64,000 bases of DNA from Lineus longissimus (GCF_910592395.1 NC_088317.1:5954001-6018000); one strand, 5' to 3'; counted from the first letter of the stretch, positions 1 to 9,663 are shown. Notes: a model not told the origin generated them from the letters alone. Numbers and translations are program-made.

Positions 1-289
1 CATGATAGAACATACAGCGGCGACTGATGCCTGGTCTTCTCCAAGGTTTCTTTTTCGTATTCAAGTCCAGGAAATCCAAGTTCAAAACAAGAGACCCACT
101 TACACTCGGAGCACTTAAAATAGTTACTGATGTAAACCAGCACCACAATTGCTCCCTCATATATTTCACAATTAAGGATTAGTATACCGGCGCCGCGTAA
201 ACACGTGTAAACAGTAGAAGAAGTCGAAGAAGAAGAAGACACAATGGTGTTTTGAAAAAATATTATTCTTGATTCATGTTCGACCATAC
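1..289. other. unassigned stretch, presumed intron of the fucolectin-like gene
   Basis: This lies downstream (minus strand) of the lectin exon donor at 288-289, so it should be intronic. A purine-rich GAA-type run sits near 217-239. Two minus-strand frames are open across roughly 1-175, but neither shows a lectin C-terminal motif, so I call no exon here. Confidence 0.4.
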
Positions 290-536
290 CTACCACAGCA
301 GTCCCCTCTGTTATATAAGACAACCTTCTGTATCAAAGATATATCAACTAAATCCACCGCCCACCAATTGTTGTTGACGGTATCACCACCGTTGACGCTG
401 GAATGGGTGCAACTCTTGCCGCGATAGTCAGTGTTTTTGTTGCCGTCTACAGCTCGGTTCGCTTTAGCCCCTCCCCACTCATGGAATTGCAGACATGTTT
501 TTCTCAATGCCAGGTTCACAGGAACAGTACTCTCCG
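290..536 (-). CDS. fucolectin-like F5/8-type lectin, exon 2 (N-terminal half of the domain)
   Basis: The exon encodes about 81 residues of an F-type (fucolectin, FA58C-like) domain. The family signature is plain: NLALRKT at the domain start, then AVDGNKNTDY, KSCTHSS, NNWWAVDL and VVLYNRGDCCGR at the end. In this family such domains bind fucose and act in secreted recognition proteins. The acceptor is a TTCCAG just before 536 and the donor is GTATGG at 289-284, giving entry phase 1 and exit phase 2. The entry phase matches the signal-peptide exon at 7557-7611, so the two join in frame. The second half of the domain must lie off the left edge. Most of the 7-kb intron between the two exons is transposon. 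Confidence 0.8.
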
Positions 537-1203
537 CTGGAATACAATTATTTTAGACCACATTGATTTATCAGATTGACTAAGCATTGCCGATGATGGG
601 CAACAGCAAAATAAAACTGACCATTTACCGGTTGACGAAATTTATATACGACGTACAAGAACTCGGTCGAAAGAGTCCGTTGCTCCAAAAAGCGCATTAA
701 AGCGAATTTAATGACACCGAATATGAGTTTAAAGGCTGAAGCCTACGCCGTTCGTTGAAAACTTGAAATGTGTATTTGGATATGAACATTTTCGATTGCG
801 TAAATACGTACTAAAGATATAAATTTCAGCACTGTCGTACACGTTATATAAATAATACAAAGTTTCAGCAAATTCGTATGCATTGAAACTGCATTACAGC
901 ATTGTGTATGTACTGCATTTCTATTTTCCTGAAGTAGTTACGGAGGGTCCTTTACGTATTTAAAATAGCATTTCACTATCTATTTCGACAGTATTTAGCT
1001 AGTCTTTCTGAATAAGTGATACACCGCGCATTTCTCTCGAACTGATCTTATACAAGATTTGCGAGTATACCATAGTCTTTAATAGATATCCTGGTTTCAA
1101 ATAATCCAAATTAAAGAAATGGACATCATTTACATCAAGTACATATAATATGAATGTTTGTTCGTATGGTGATAGCGATCGTTAAAATGTTTCAAGTGAA
1201 TAA
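537..1203. other. intron sequence, nothing recognised
   Basis: AT-rich sequence between the lectin exon and the left end of the pogo element. I see no open frame with family features, no repeat and no RNA gene. Confidence 0.5.
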
Positions 1204-1205
1204 TA

Positions 1206-1233
1206 CTCTAGTTTCGTCTTTCTAAGGTACCTT
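1206..1233 (+). repeat. left terminal inverted repeat of the pogo element
   Basis: 28 bp beginning CTCTAGTTTCGTC and ending GGTACCTT, preceded by the TA at 1204-1205. It is the exact reverse complement of 6483-6510. Confidence 0.92.
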
Positions 1234-1727
1234 CCATATATTCATGCCGGTATTTAGGCCTCAGCCCCAAGTTACCATTACAATGGATCATTCAGTTCTA
1301 TTCAACATCACTGACCAATGTGAATGGCCGAACTGCATGCCGTTTGCACCGGCCGCGACGAGACGGTCAATGCACATGTCCCAGGAAATGTCAGTTTCAT
1401 TCAAGGGTTTATTCCAAAATCGGCAAATGGGTTGATTCATACAGAGTGTGCCAGAAAAACAATCTTCAACATTTTAATGTCTCGTTTAGAAAGCCCCATT
1501 TCAGCATCCAGACCTACAACTTGCTGTGGATATCGGATTGACCTACCTCTTATTGAGTCCCAAATTAATTAGTGAAATTAATTCACTACAGAGAAAATTG
1601 AATTTCATAAAATTTAGTAGGCCCTGCGCCTTGCTTTTGCCAGACGCGATGTAAACGGTTATTTCATGGCTTTATGGCACACGTTGTCACTTTCTTCTAT
1701 TAAAAACATGTCTAGACATCCTAGGCC

Positions 1728-1733
1728 TATAAA
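1728..1733 (+). promoter_or_regulatory. candidate TATA box of the pogo transposase
   Basis: TATAAA inside AGGCCTATAAAGGCCT (itself a small palindrome), 44 bp before the transposase ATG. The spacing suits a short 5' leader. Only motif and position support it. Confidence 0.45.
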
Positions 1734-1776
1734 GGCCTAACGCCGACGATCACTTGCCCCCAGACAAACAGTCAAT

Positions 1777-3129
1777 ATGGAACAAGAAGAACCCTTGAGA
1801 AAACGGCGAAGGAGCTATTCGGTATCCGAGAAAATAGCGTACTTGCGGGACCTTGAGACAGGGCTATTGAATGGAACAGTCGAAAGCATGAACGAGTTTG
1901 CCGAACATTACAAGATCCCAGTTTTAACGATGAGGAAGTGGAACCTTGAAGACCTGGAAGAGAAAGAGCGCGAAGGTCGCGGCAAGGACAGGACAGTCAA
2001 AGAGCGACTGGTGGGTCAATGGCCGGTAGTCGAGGAGCGTGTTTACCAATGGTACCAGCGGCTGAGGGAGAGGAGGCTGCCTGTTGCGATCCAGGACATA
2101 CAAGCCAGTGCTATGACGATTTTTGAAGACTGGTGGAATCAGTTGCCGGACGAACAAAGACAAGGCTTCATAGAGTCAAGACCTACACAGCACGTTTTCA
2201 ACGCTTCCGCCGGATGGGTAGAAGCATTCATGAAGAGAAAGAAGATCTCTCTCCGGAAAGTGAATAAGAATACCAGCACTCTGCCGGCTGACGCTGCCCA
2301 ACGTGTCCAGGTCTTCCGCGACGACGTGACGCAGACGATCGATCAGTTTCAGATTGCCTTGCAATTCCTCTTCAATATGGACCAGACGTTTGCACTGTTC
2401 GAGTCTCGTCCTTTGTATACAGCCAACGCCAGGGGAGCCAAGTCGGTTGACATGCGGACGTCACGATCCAACACCAAGCTGGGTTGTACGGTGACCCTTA
2501 CCATCACCGCGACGGGAGTAAAGTTACAGGCGCACATCACTTTTCCGAGGACTGGTTTCGTCCGACAACTGGCAGCCCTGCAAGAGGAGGACTTGCCTGC
2601 AAACATTATTATAACCTCCTCCGCTACAGGTTTGATGAAGGAGGAGACTGCCAATCATTGGTTAGATGAAGTATTCGAGCCATACATCACCACACAAGAT
2701 ACCGATCAATTTCTTCTCCTCGTGGATAGGTACAGAGTGCACCGCACGGAGAATTTCGGTCTCCGAGTGACAGAATTGGGAGGCATCCTCAATTTTATCC
2801 CGGCATGCTGTACGTCTCTGGCACAACCCCTCGATGTTGCCGTGATGAAATCCTTTAAGAACAATTTTCGGAAGACGTGGAAAGCCTGGGAAAATGACAA
2901 CACCCAAGATGACGGGACCTGTGAACGTATTGGGCTGCGTGAGGTAGTTAATATCGTGAGTGAGGCTTGGGAAGCTGTACCTCCGCAAGTAATTGAGAGT
3001 GGATTCGAGTCGGCCTTGTTCAGGGCAGCCCCAATTGACGCCGGACCACTGCAGGAGCTAGACCAAGAGGAGGAGGAAATTGGGCTTGAGTTTGTCAACA
3101 TTCTGGAGGAGGAAATAGAAATGGACTGA
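1777..3129 (+). CDS. pogo/Tigger-type transposase (CENP-B-like DDE_1), 450 aa
   Basis: Full-length single-exon transposase. Residues about 12-58 form an N-terminal psq-type helix-turn-helix (SYSVSEKIAYL to LTMRKW). Residues about 75-165 look like the second, CENP-B/Tc5-type DNA-binding domain, with GWVEAFMKRKKISLR near its end. The DDE catalytic core follows: D202 in FNMDQT, D317 in LLLVDRYRVH and D353 in AQPLDVAVMKSF, i.e. about 35 residues between the second and third acids. The acidic C-terminal tail is also typical. All three catalytic aspartates are present and the frame is open throughout, so this copy could be functional or recently so. A domesticated CENP-B/jerky-type host gene is unlikely because the ORF sits inside matching TIRs with a TA duplication. 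Confidence 0.9.
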   Translation: MEQEEPLRKRRRSYSVSEKIAYLRDLETGLLNGTVESMNEFAEHYKIPVLTMRKWNLEDLEEKEREGRGKDRTVKERLVGQWPVVEERVYQWYQRLRERRLPVAIQDIQASAMTIFEDWWNQLPDEQRQGFIESRPTQHVFNASAGWVEAFMKRKKISLRKVNKNTSTLPADAAQRVQVFRDDVTQTIDQFQIALQFLFNMDQTFALFESRPLYTANARGAKSVDMRTSRSNTKLGCTVTLTITATGVKLQAHITFPRTGFVRQLAALQEEDLPANIIITSSATGLMKEETANHWLDEVFEPYITTQDTDQFLLLVDRYRVHRTENFGLRVTELGGILNFIPACCTSLAQPLDVAVMKSFKNNFRKTWKAWENDNTQDDGTCERIGLREVVNIVSEAWEAVPPQVIESGFESALFRAAPIDAGPLQELDQEEEEIGLEFVNILEEEIEMD

Positions 3130-3286
3130 ATTTATTGCGACTCAGCATTGGTGGTACGGATTTTTCCGATTCGAAGGTGAACATTTTTTTGAACCATCCT
3201 GTACGTATAATGACACTTTCCTTCAACTGAATCAGTCGATAGGCCTGATCATCAAAGGGATATTCATTTCATGTTTCGTCATATTA

Positions 3287-4281
3287 GGTCTGTCTCATTA
3301 TAGAACGTTAGGGACAGACGGGAACCTAAGAAGTACCTAATTCAACGTACCATGCTTGTTAACTTTGATGCTATTGGTTACACGAGCATTACCACCAGGG
3401 CTGCGCTGCTGTGATGAATACATATAGAAGGTCCTTCTTCTGATTGGTGGTCACCAAAGCACATTAGGAACGCCCACCTATACATACAATAGCTTTATGA
3501 CAACGTGCGTTGGTTAACTGTCAATGAAGGGAAATCGATGTTACCGATGTTACCGAATAGGCCTTGTTATAGATAAGGGGTCAATTATTGATAAAAGCCT
3601 GGTTGGCTCGTATTAACCAAATTGAGTGTCTTTTTTTATCTAAGTAGTTACTATGCAAAAGAAAGCGGTTCATTGTTGGGCTGTGGCTGAGTAACAGTAA
3701 CAAGTTATGACTATGATAAGGTGGGGATCCTCAGTCTCTGGGATCTCGATTGCGTGTACCGTTCACCTATCGCCCCAACAGCATCTGGAATAGTATCCCA
3801 GTTGCCCCGCAGTTGTTCCCACTCTTCATCGGTCGGCTATGTTTTCCGTCTTGAAAATAAGTCCACAAAACATCTGTCATAAACTAAAGTTCCCTGCAAA
3901 GAGATTGCTTGCTGATATCAAACATTGCACTCATCGCAACAATGTCCGGATATTTCTTGATCCAATAGAAAAAAAGTAGTAAACGGTTCTCCACCGACAG
4001 CAAATGATCTCGGTACCGTTCTGGCCTGTTTTCCAGAAGGGGCGTAATGTCCTCTACGAGGTGCTGGAAAGAGGCCACTGTCTCACCTGATAGATACCAA
4101 AAGTCCATCTGGTGGTTTCTCATCCTGGTAAAGACGTCGTTACCACCGTATGGACCATTTGGTTGATTGGTGAGAACTTCATCAAGTCTTGGAGGCAACG
4201 GAGGCGGACGCACTTCTAAATTATGAAATGCTGGTGTAAGCAAAACTGGTTCGTCCCTAACGTTCTGTTATGAGACAGACC
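3287..4281 (-). mobile_element. Harbinger-like element A, internally deleted
   Basis: 995 bp with inverted ends GGTCTGTCTCAT...ATGAGACAGACC, flanked by TA on both sides (3285-3286 and 4282-4283). It is an inverted, deleted relative of element B: 3300-3715 matches the reverse complement of about 5715-6135, then it jumps to sequence matching about 4750-5270 of B. Both the second-ORF region and the subterminal region next to the transposase start have been lost. It carries only a transposase fragment (3884-4243) and could move only by using another copy's enzyme. Confidence 0.8.
3884..4243 (-). pseudogene. Harbinger-type transposase fragment in element A
   Basis: About 119 codons corresponding to the middle of the element B protein: AFHNLEVRPPPLP, then GPYGGNDVFTRMRNHQMDFW, then FYWIKKYPDI. 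There is no ATG and none of the catalytic residues lie in this frame, because it ends in a stop just after the DISKQSLCREL segment. It is a relic within a deletion derivative. Confidence 0.75.
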
Positions 4282-4671
4282 TAGTAGGTCTGTCTCATTA
4301 TAGAACGTTAGGGACGGACGGGAACCAAAATCAACGTCCATGGACGCGTAGTAGGATTAATCTAATAGGCCTTCACATGTCACGTGGAGCACGTTTGCGT
4401 TCCAAGTTCTGAATGGAGGCCGGCCATGTAACAATGATATTTGCACTGGATAATTGCATTCAATGGCAATAGACCGCCCATATGGGAAGGTTCATGTAAT
4501 TTTCCTTTATCATGCATCTAGCTTTATCCCTGTGGTGACATGATTAGACACGCATTGAAAATGGTCAATAAAATATCATTCCTTTGTCCGAAATTGAATT
4601 GATTATTGATAACATTTAATTGCCATGGTTTGTGTTGGCCAGCAGTCGCTTGGCCTCACGCTACTTTCACC

Positions 4672-5358
4672 ATGGAGAGAATTAGGATGTATTTGTTCGC
4701 TGCTCCGCCGCCCAGACCACCGCCCATACCACCGCCAGCAGTTTTGCTTGCACCAGCATTTCATAATTTAGAAGTGCGTCCGCCTCCGTTGCCTCAAAGA
4801 CTTGATGAAGTTCTCACCAATCAACCAAATGGTCCATACGGTGGTAACGACGTCTTTACCAGGATTAGAAACCACCAGATGGACTTTTGGTGTCTATCAG
4901 GTGAGACAGTGGCCTCTTTCCAGCACCTCGTAGAGGACATTACGCCCCTTCTGGAAAACAGGCCAGGACGGTACCGAGATCATTTGCTGTCGGTGGAGAA
5001 CCGTTCACTACTTTCTTTCTATTGGATCAAGAAATATCCGGACATTGCTGCGATGAGTGCAATGTTTGATATCAGCAAGCAATCTGTTTGCAGGGAACTT
5101 TATTTTATGACAGATGTTTTGTGGACTTATTTTCAAGACGGTATAACATGGCCGACCGATGAAGAGTGGGAACAACTGCGGGGCAACTGGGATACTATTT
5201 CAGATGCTGTTGGGGCGATAGATGGAACGGTACACGCAATCGAGATCCCAGAGACTGAGGATCCCCACCTGTTCTACAGTGGCCATGTCCACAAATATTG
5301 TATCAGCACTCAGGTCATTATCGACAATTGTGGAATGAGTTGTGCTCCCCTTGAATAA
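4672..5358 (+). CDS. truncated Harbinger-type (DDE_Tnp_4) transposase
   Basis: About 228 aa from the ATG at 4672; the frame is open upstream but without a better ATG. It opens with a proline-rich segment, then a helical DNA-binding-like part (DISKQSVCREL). The catalytic core begins with the first Asp in GAIDGT and the second in VIIDNCG. The frame stops about 13 residues after the second Asp, so the third acidic residue and the C-terminal 100 or so residues expected in this family are absent. The protein should be catalytically dead. The missing part was probably removed by an internal deletion, since the opposite-strand ORF begins right there. Confidence 0.75.
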   Translation: MERIRMYLFAAPPPRPPPIPPPAVLLAPAFHNLEVRPPPLPQRLDEVLTNQPNGPYGGNDVFTRIRNHQMDFWCLSGETVASFQHLVEDITPLLENRPGRYRDHLLSVENRSLLSFYWIKKYPDIAAMSAMFDISKQSVCRELYFMTDVLWTYFQDGITWPTDEEWEQLRGNWDTISDAVGAIDGTVHAIEIPETEDPHLFYSGHVHKYCISTQVIIDNCGMSCAPLE

Positions 5359-5717
5359 TCGGTATATGGAAGTGGCCCCTTTGTTACTGTGCTACTGTTG
5401 TGTGGGGTGCGGGTGCGTTTGTGGAGGGGGGTATACGATACATGTACTAACTCAGCAATTTCTCTTGCAATAACTTCTCTTATCCTTCGTCTGAGTTGTT
5501 TTGCGGTTCGCCTAGCGTATAATGCCCTTGTGCGTTCCGGCAAACGGTTGACATTTTGCCGGATGTGGCCTAGAATGCGAACATAATTATTTCTATGTCG
5601 CTGGTACCCTTCCCGGAGAAGGGCCATCTCCTCCATGCCAACAAGCACTCTATCACACATGACTGTTCGTTCACTTCGACAACACTGCACTAAAAATCGC
5701 GCTAAAACTAGACCCAT
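5310..5717 (-). CDS. arginine-rich ORF, probable second protein of Harbinger-like element B
   Basis: 135 codons from an ATG at 5717, overlapping the end of the transposase ORF tail to tail. The middle is strongly basic and helix-prone (RHRNNYVRILGHIRQNV, then RRTAKQLRRRIREV). I recognise no domain. Harbinger elements usually encode a second Myb/SANT-like DNA-binding protein, and the HARBI1-like locus at 60-62.7 kb has the same convergent arrangement, so this could be a shortened partner protein. That role is inference from position only. Confidence 0.4.
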   Translation of the reverse strand: MGLVLARFLVQCCRSERTVMCDRVLVGMEEMALLREGYQRHRNNYVRILGHIRQNVNRLPERTRALYARRTAKQLRRRIREVIAREIAELVHVSYTPLHKRTRTPHNSSTVTKGPLPYTDYSRGAQLIPQLSIMT

Positions 5718-6153
5718 ATCATAGTCATAACTTGTTACTGTTACTCAGCCACTGTCCAACAATGGACCGGTTTCTTTTGCATAGTAACTGCATAGATAAT
5801 AAAAAGACACTCAATTTGGTTAATACGAGCCAACCAGGCTTTTATCAATAATTGACCGCTTGTTTATAACAAGGCCTATTCGGTAACATCGGTAACATCG
5901 ATTTCCCTTCATTGAACGTTAACCAACGCACGTTGTCAAAAAGCTATTGTATGTATAGGTGGGCGTTCCTAATGTGCTTTGGTGACCACCAATCAGAAGA
6001 AGGACCTTACATATGTGTTCATCACAGCAGCGCAGCCCTGGTGGTAATGCTCGTGTAACCAATAGCATCAACGTTAACAAGCATGGTACGTTGAATTAGG
6101 TACTTCTTAGGTTCCCGTCTGTCCCTAACGTTCTATCATGAGACAGACCTACT

Positions 6154-6321
6154 AGGCCTTTTAGCACGGTGCGGGTTCGAACCGGATCGAGGAAGGTTTG
6201 CTTATTTTTTGCACGCTGATAGAAACTGGCCACAATGACCAAAGGCTCATTTGTGCGTGTAGAAAATATCCGAACCTTCCTCGATCCGTTTCGAACCCGC
6301 ACCATGTAAAAAGGCCTTTTG
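6154..6321. repeat. short hairpin element inside the pogo right end
   Basis: Arms of about 45-55 bp: AGGCCTTTT then GGTGCGGGTTCGAA on the left, their reverse complement on the right ending AAAAGGCCTTTT. The loop is about 65 bp. Each arm contains GGTTCGAA, which resembles a tRNA B box, but no A box or cloverleaf is visible. It is probably a small non-autonomous foldback insertion. Confidence 0.6.
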
Positions 6322-6482
6322 ACTGTGGACAATCTGATCAATTACGCGACCAACCCGTCGAGAAATGTGTCAGTTACACCGATGAACTTCATTATACTCC
6401 CCTGCCTTGCCCGGCGCCATCCAATCATGTTCCAGATGGTGTTTGCCCTGTATGTTGGAGGCGGGCTAACCTGGGCTTAATC

Positions 6483-6510
6483 AAGGTACCTTAGAAAGAC
6501 GAAACTAGAG
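6483..6510 (-). repeat. right terminal inverted repeat of the pogo element
   Basis: Exact reverse complement of 1206-1233, followed by the TA at 6511-6512. Confidence 0.92.
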
Positions 6511-6640
6511 TATTTAAAAATTTGCTCTTGAAATTCATGACTACAAAACGATTTCATCACCGAGTTTAATAAAACGCACAGCAAGGGCGAATGGTCACGT
6601 CCTCGAATATCAGAGTCAGTCGTATGCTTACCCCACACAC

Positions 6641-7503
6641 ACGTTTATGGCTGGCGCGAGTGGACAGAATTATGCCACGGCATAAATAGGAATTGTGGTG
6701 TGATTGTGGTGTGGCATAATTCTCAATTATTGTGGTGTGGCATAATTGTTAATTATGGTACACCATAAATCAACCAATCAAATCCTCGGATCTCGTGAAT
6801 TATGCTGCGGCATAAGCTGAATTGTGGTGTGGGGCAAAAGCAGTCAACCAATCAGATAGCCGGTAATTGTTGACTAAAGTGTCATTTATGGAGGACGGAA
6901 GTGAGAATTGTGGACGTGATTTGTGTGTTGATGTTATTTTCAAACACGATTGCAGGCCATGTGATCTTTGAGACTTCGCGGGAAATGAAATTGTAAAAAA
7001 CGCAAACCTCCAAAGATTTTCAGGTAAGTATTTTTAGGGTAGTTTAGAATAGCAGGACTGTGAAGGGCTTGACATCAAGGATCGCGTGCAATGAGAAGGA
7101 ATAGAGAAAGAACCAAAATTTAGCAACCTACGTGCATTTGTTGACACTTGAGTTTCGCACGTGCGTTTTTTATAATTTCTCTTCCGGCGAAATCTCAAAG
7201 ATCACATGACCTGCAATCGTGTATTGAAAACAACATCAAACCACAAATCGCGTCCACAATTCTCAATTCCGTCCTCCATAAATGACACTTCCGTCCACAA
7301 TTCCCGGCTATCTGATTAGTTGACTGCTTTTGCCGAATATACCCACACCACAATTCAGATTTATGCGGCGGCATAATTAGAGATCCGAGGTATTGATTGG
7401 TTGATTAATGGTGCACCATAATTGAGAATTACGCCACACCACAATTCAGATTTATGCCGTGGCATAATTCGGAATTCTGTCCACTCTCGCCAGCCATACA
7501 CGT
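6641..7503. repeat. foldback element with about 350-bp arms
   Basis: The left arm (about 6641-7010) and right arm (about 7160-7503) are reverse complements with moderate divergence, ending in ACGTTTATGGCTGGCG and its complement. Within the arms, short blocks such as TGGTGTGGCATAATT recur, so the arms are also internally repetitive. There is no coding frame. It lies in the intron of the fucolectin-like gene just upstream (plus-strand sense) of the signal exon. Confidence 0.75.
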
Positions 7504-7556
7504 TAGTCATGTTAATTAGCGTTAATTGCACTGTTGACGGAAGGAAAACGTCCTAC

Positions 7557-7611
7557 CTTGTGCTAAGATTGCAGTGACCACAATGGCCACCCATGCCAAT
7601 AGAGATTTCAT
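7557..7611 (-). CDS. signal-peptide exon (exon 1) of the fucolectin-like gene
   Basis: The ATG at 7611 opens MKSLLAWVAIVVTAILAQ, a textbook secretion signal: one Lys, a hydrophobic core and a small residue near cleavage. A GTAGGA donor follows at 7556, in phase 1. The lectin exon at 290-536 is entered in phase 1 (its first two bases complete an Ala codon), so joining gives ...ILAQ-AESTVPVNLALRK, exactly the usual signal-to-domain layout of fucolectins. No other exon in between is recognised. The assignment rests on strand, phase and protein logic. Confidence 0.68.
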
Positions 7612-8326
7612 TCTAAAAGAAACCGATAGAAAGGAAAAGGAAAAAGTTATCGTTAGAAAACGCAATGAATACTTCGAAGAGGTCGACGGTTAATAAGCAG
7701 TTGTGTTTGTTTTTACCAATTATAATATGTGGTTTTATCAGTTACATACAGATAACAGATCATCTACCACTACATTTTCAGGGGCAAAATATCTGACATC
7801 AATATTATGGCATAAAAGAGGTTCCAAAGTCTGTCTATTTGGTTTTTAAGATTGAAAAGTGTGGTAAATACGCGCACGTTCTGTTATTAGGCAGTGTTAG
7901 TTGTCAAGGGGAGTTTAGAGCAATCACATCAAGATCGAATATACCTTTTGAATTGAAAATAGTTATAACAGCAACACCAAGAAGAATCAAACCTGAGCGA
8001 ACGAGGAAGGATTCGGAATTCGTTTGGATTTTTACTTACCTTTGAGTGGAACTGCAAGGGCTTGCCAGAAGAAACGGGGCAAGAAATGCAATTGTTTCCC
8101 AAACGAATGCCAGGACGGTAATACCGAAAATATATGAGCGAGCCTTATTTATTTCTTTGTAATACTAGTACTTCCAGAAACGCCTGTTGAATGTTGGCAT
8201 TGACATTGAAATTTGCGTAATACGAGAGAACCCGTCAAAGGAATTAACATATGTTGGAGATGAAATTTCAAACTTTCATGAAACAGGTGGCTCTAAGTCG
8301 TCAATATGTTGACAGAGAATGATGAA
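7612..8326. other. upstream flank of the fucolectin-like gene, with dispersed repeat R1
   Basis: No convincing gene. From about 8090 to 8330 runs a dispersed repeat (R1) seen again near 11710-11845 and 13650-13890, with shared blocks such as CGAGAGAACC and TTTCATGAA. On the minus strand a short hydrophobic frame ends in a good donor (CAAAG|GTAAGT, exon end at 8040), but its phase does not match the lectin exon and no acceptor partner is evident. Confidence 0.4.
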
Positions 8327-8820
8327 CTATGGCTTGACGAGCGTTTGAGTTTTGATGGTAGAAAAGGGGAACATTGACCGACTCCACTCACAGGCGATTT
8401 TAAACTTTGACATGTGACTATTCATTGTAAACAGTGCCTTGTAGGCCGAATGAGCTGCCTGCTCCACCTGATGTGACCATTTCTCACTATAGTGGAAAAG
8501 CATACCAAGATATGCGTCCACAACCTCAAACTCTTCCTGTCCATAATGCCATTTCTCCCTAGCTGCTAAAATACCATTTTTTCTGCACACAATGATTTGA
8601 GTTTTATCTAGGTTGACCGAGAGGCCCCACTTATCAGAGTATTCCATCAAGGCGTCGATGAGATCTTGAAGCTCCTTAGGACTATTTGCCGTAAGGATCA
8701 TGTCATCGGCGAATAGTAGAATATATATATCTCTCAGGACATCACCCGTTTTTGTAAAAGCTTTTCCCAATTCTGCTACAATATCATTGGTGATAACGAA
8801 CCGCCCTGCTTAAGGCCTGT
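8327..8820 (-). pseudogene. LINE reverse-transcriptase fragment
   Basis: About 147 open codons contain the RT catalytic box LLFADDMIL followed by VNLDKTQIIV, typical of APE-type non-LTR retrotransposons. Just upstream, in another frame, LKQGGSLSP (the conserved block before the box) is readable to about 8815. So a frameshift separates the two parts. The endonuclease, the N-terminal RT and the 3' end are missing. It is a 5'-truncated, inactive relic. Confidence 0.8.
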
Positions 8821-9330
8821 GTTAAATGGTAATGTTGAGTGTCCGTTTTTAGAGGCACCTCTTAATTCGAGTGCAATCAGAAAATTCATTTTTATCCAAT
8901 TATTTGCAATCAACAAGCATTTATCATCAATTCTTTAATTTCTTTTCGCCCTTATCGAACCGTTGTAGCCACCAGGCTTGCCATACATTGTATGTGAGTT
9001 AAAAGGTAACTCGTGTCAAATTTCACCATATAATGTTTTAGCAGTTTTTGACAAATGACTACGTCACTTTCTCATAAAGCGGTAAGGTTTTCGAATCGAA
9101 ATGCACATTTTCTAGAAATTGATGATTTTAATCCCGCCCGGACGGCTCGCTTCGATGCAGTTGAAATCGCGCTACGCCGACGACGTTTTCGTTGATGACG
9201 TCACAACATGAACATTTTCGCGGTCGCGGTGGTTTACATTCCCGCGAAAAAAACAAAAAATCTCATCCGTTTATTTACAACTGCCATTGACCATTGACAT
9301 TCCATCCTGTCCTTACACAATATATACACG
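8821..9330. other. intergenic, nothing recognised
   Basis: No family-like frame, repeat or RNA gene is visible. The GC content rises at 9120-9240. Confidence 0.5.
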
Positions 9331-9334
9331 ATAA

Positions 9335-9663
9335 GAACTGAAGATTATGGAGAAGAAGAAAAGGTTGTTGGGTGGCGTTGTGCTGCGATGTTTTGCGGCA
9401 ACACCAGCAAAATTGAAGGTGTTGGGGTTTTCCCCTGGCCTGACCCTATCAAAGAACCGGGCCGTCACCATGAAGTTCGAGTTAAGAGGTCACCAGCCGG
9501 TGGTTCATCTTCTCCTCCTGATGCTCCGCCGGTACACAACTTCGAGAACCAACTCCAAATTCGTCTGCCGTTGGGGGTCTTCCAGCACATTTGGAAAAAA
9601 TCTCGAAGTAACGAAGTAAGGGAAGGGACGGCCCCTCCCCCCCCCCCAAGTCCACAGTCCTGA
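9335..9663 (+). pseudogene. possible decayed THAP-type zinc-finger exon
   Basis: The frame read through the ATG at 9388 gives RCAAMFCGNTS, then GVGVFPWPDP and, later, HNFENQLQ. THAP domains start C-x2-4-C, continue with a GVS-F-FP-type strand and end CxxHF. The first Cys pair, the GV-VF-WP segment and a possible end point are seen, but the second Cys/His pair is absent in this frame. A neighbouring frame is also open for 90 codons, so a frameshift may be involved. A C-run lies near 9641-9652. It could be a relic of a THAP-carrying transposon or host gene, or chance. Confidence 0.28.

Larger units (their letters stand above)
4287..6149 (+). mobile_element. Harbinger-like element B with two convergent ORFs
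   Basis: About 1.86 kb with the same GGTCTGTCTCAT inverted ends as element A and TA on each side (4285-4286 and 6150-6151). One base (G) separates it from A, so the two lie head to head. It carries a transposase ORF (4672-5358, plus) and an arginine-rich ORF (5310-5717, minus) that overlap tail to tail. The transposase places it in the PIF/Harbinger group, but classical Harbinger makes a 3-bp TWA duplication. A 2-bp TA fits better here and is more like ISL2EU-type relatives. Confidence 0.78.
1206..6510 (+). mobile_element. pogo/Tigger-type DNA transposon carrying nested Harbinger copies
   Basis: Both ends carry the same 28-bp sequence in inverted orientation without a mismatch (1206-1233 and 6483-6510, outer end CTCTAGTTTCGTC), flanked on each side by TA (1204-1205 and 6511-6512), the target duplication of the Tc1/mariner/pogo group. 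A 450-aa pogo-type transposase starts at 1777. Two Harbinger-like insertions fill 3287-4281 and 4287-6149. Subtracting them leaves about 2.4 kb, a normal size for an autonomous pogo element. The whole unit lies in the first intron of the fucolectin-like gene. Perfect TIRs and an unbroken transposase suggest a fairly recent insertion, with the Harbinger copies arriving later. Confidence 0.88.

Noticed and set aside
6165-6200. tRNA gene because of GGTTCGAACC
   Set aside because: No A box, no acceptor or anticodon stems, and the motif is part of a hairpin in which it is mirrored.
7960-8110. Alternative signal exon for the fucolectin-like gene ending at a GTAAGT donor (8040)
   Set aside because: Its phase does not match the lectin exon and it overlaps a dispersed repeat; no ATG in good context.
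9347-9619. 90-codon plus-strand frame starting MEKKK as the coding frame
   Set aside because: The overlapping frame with the Cys pair and GV-VF-WP segment is more family-like; neither is convincing.
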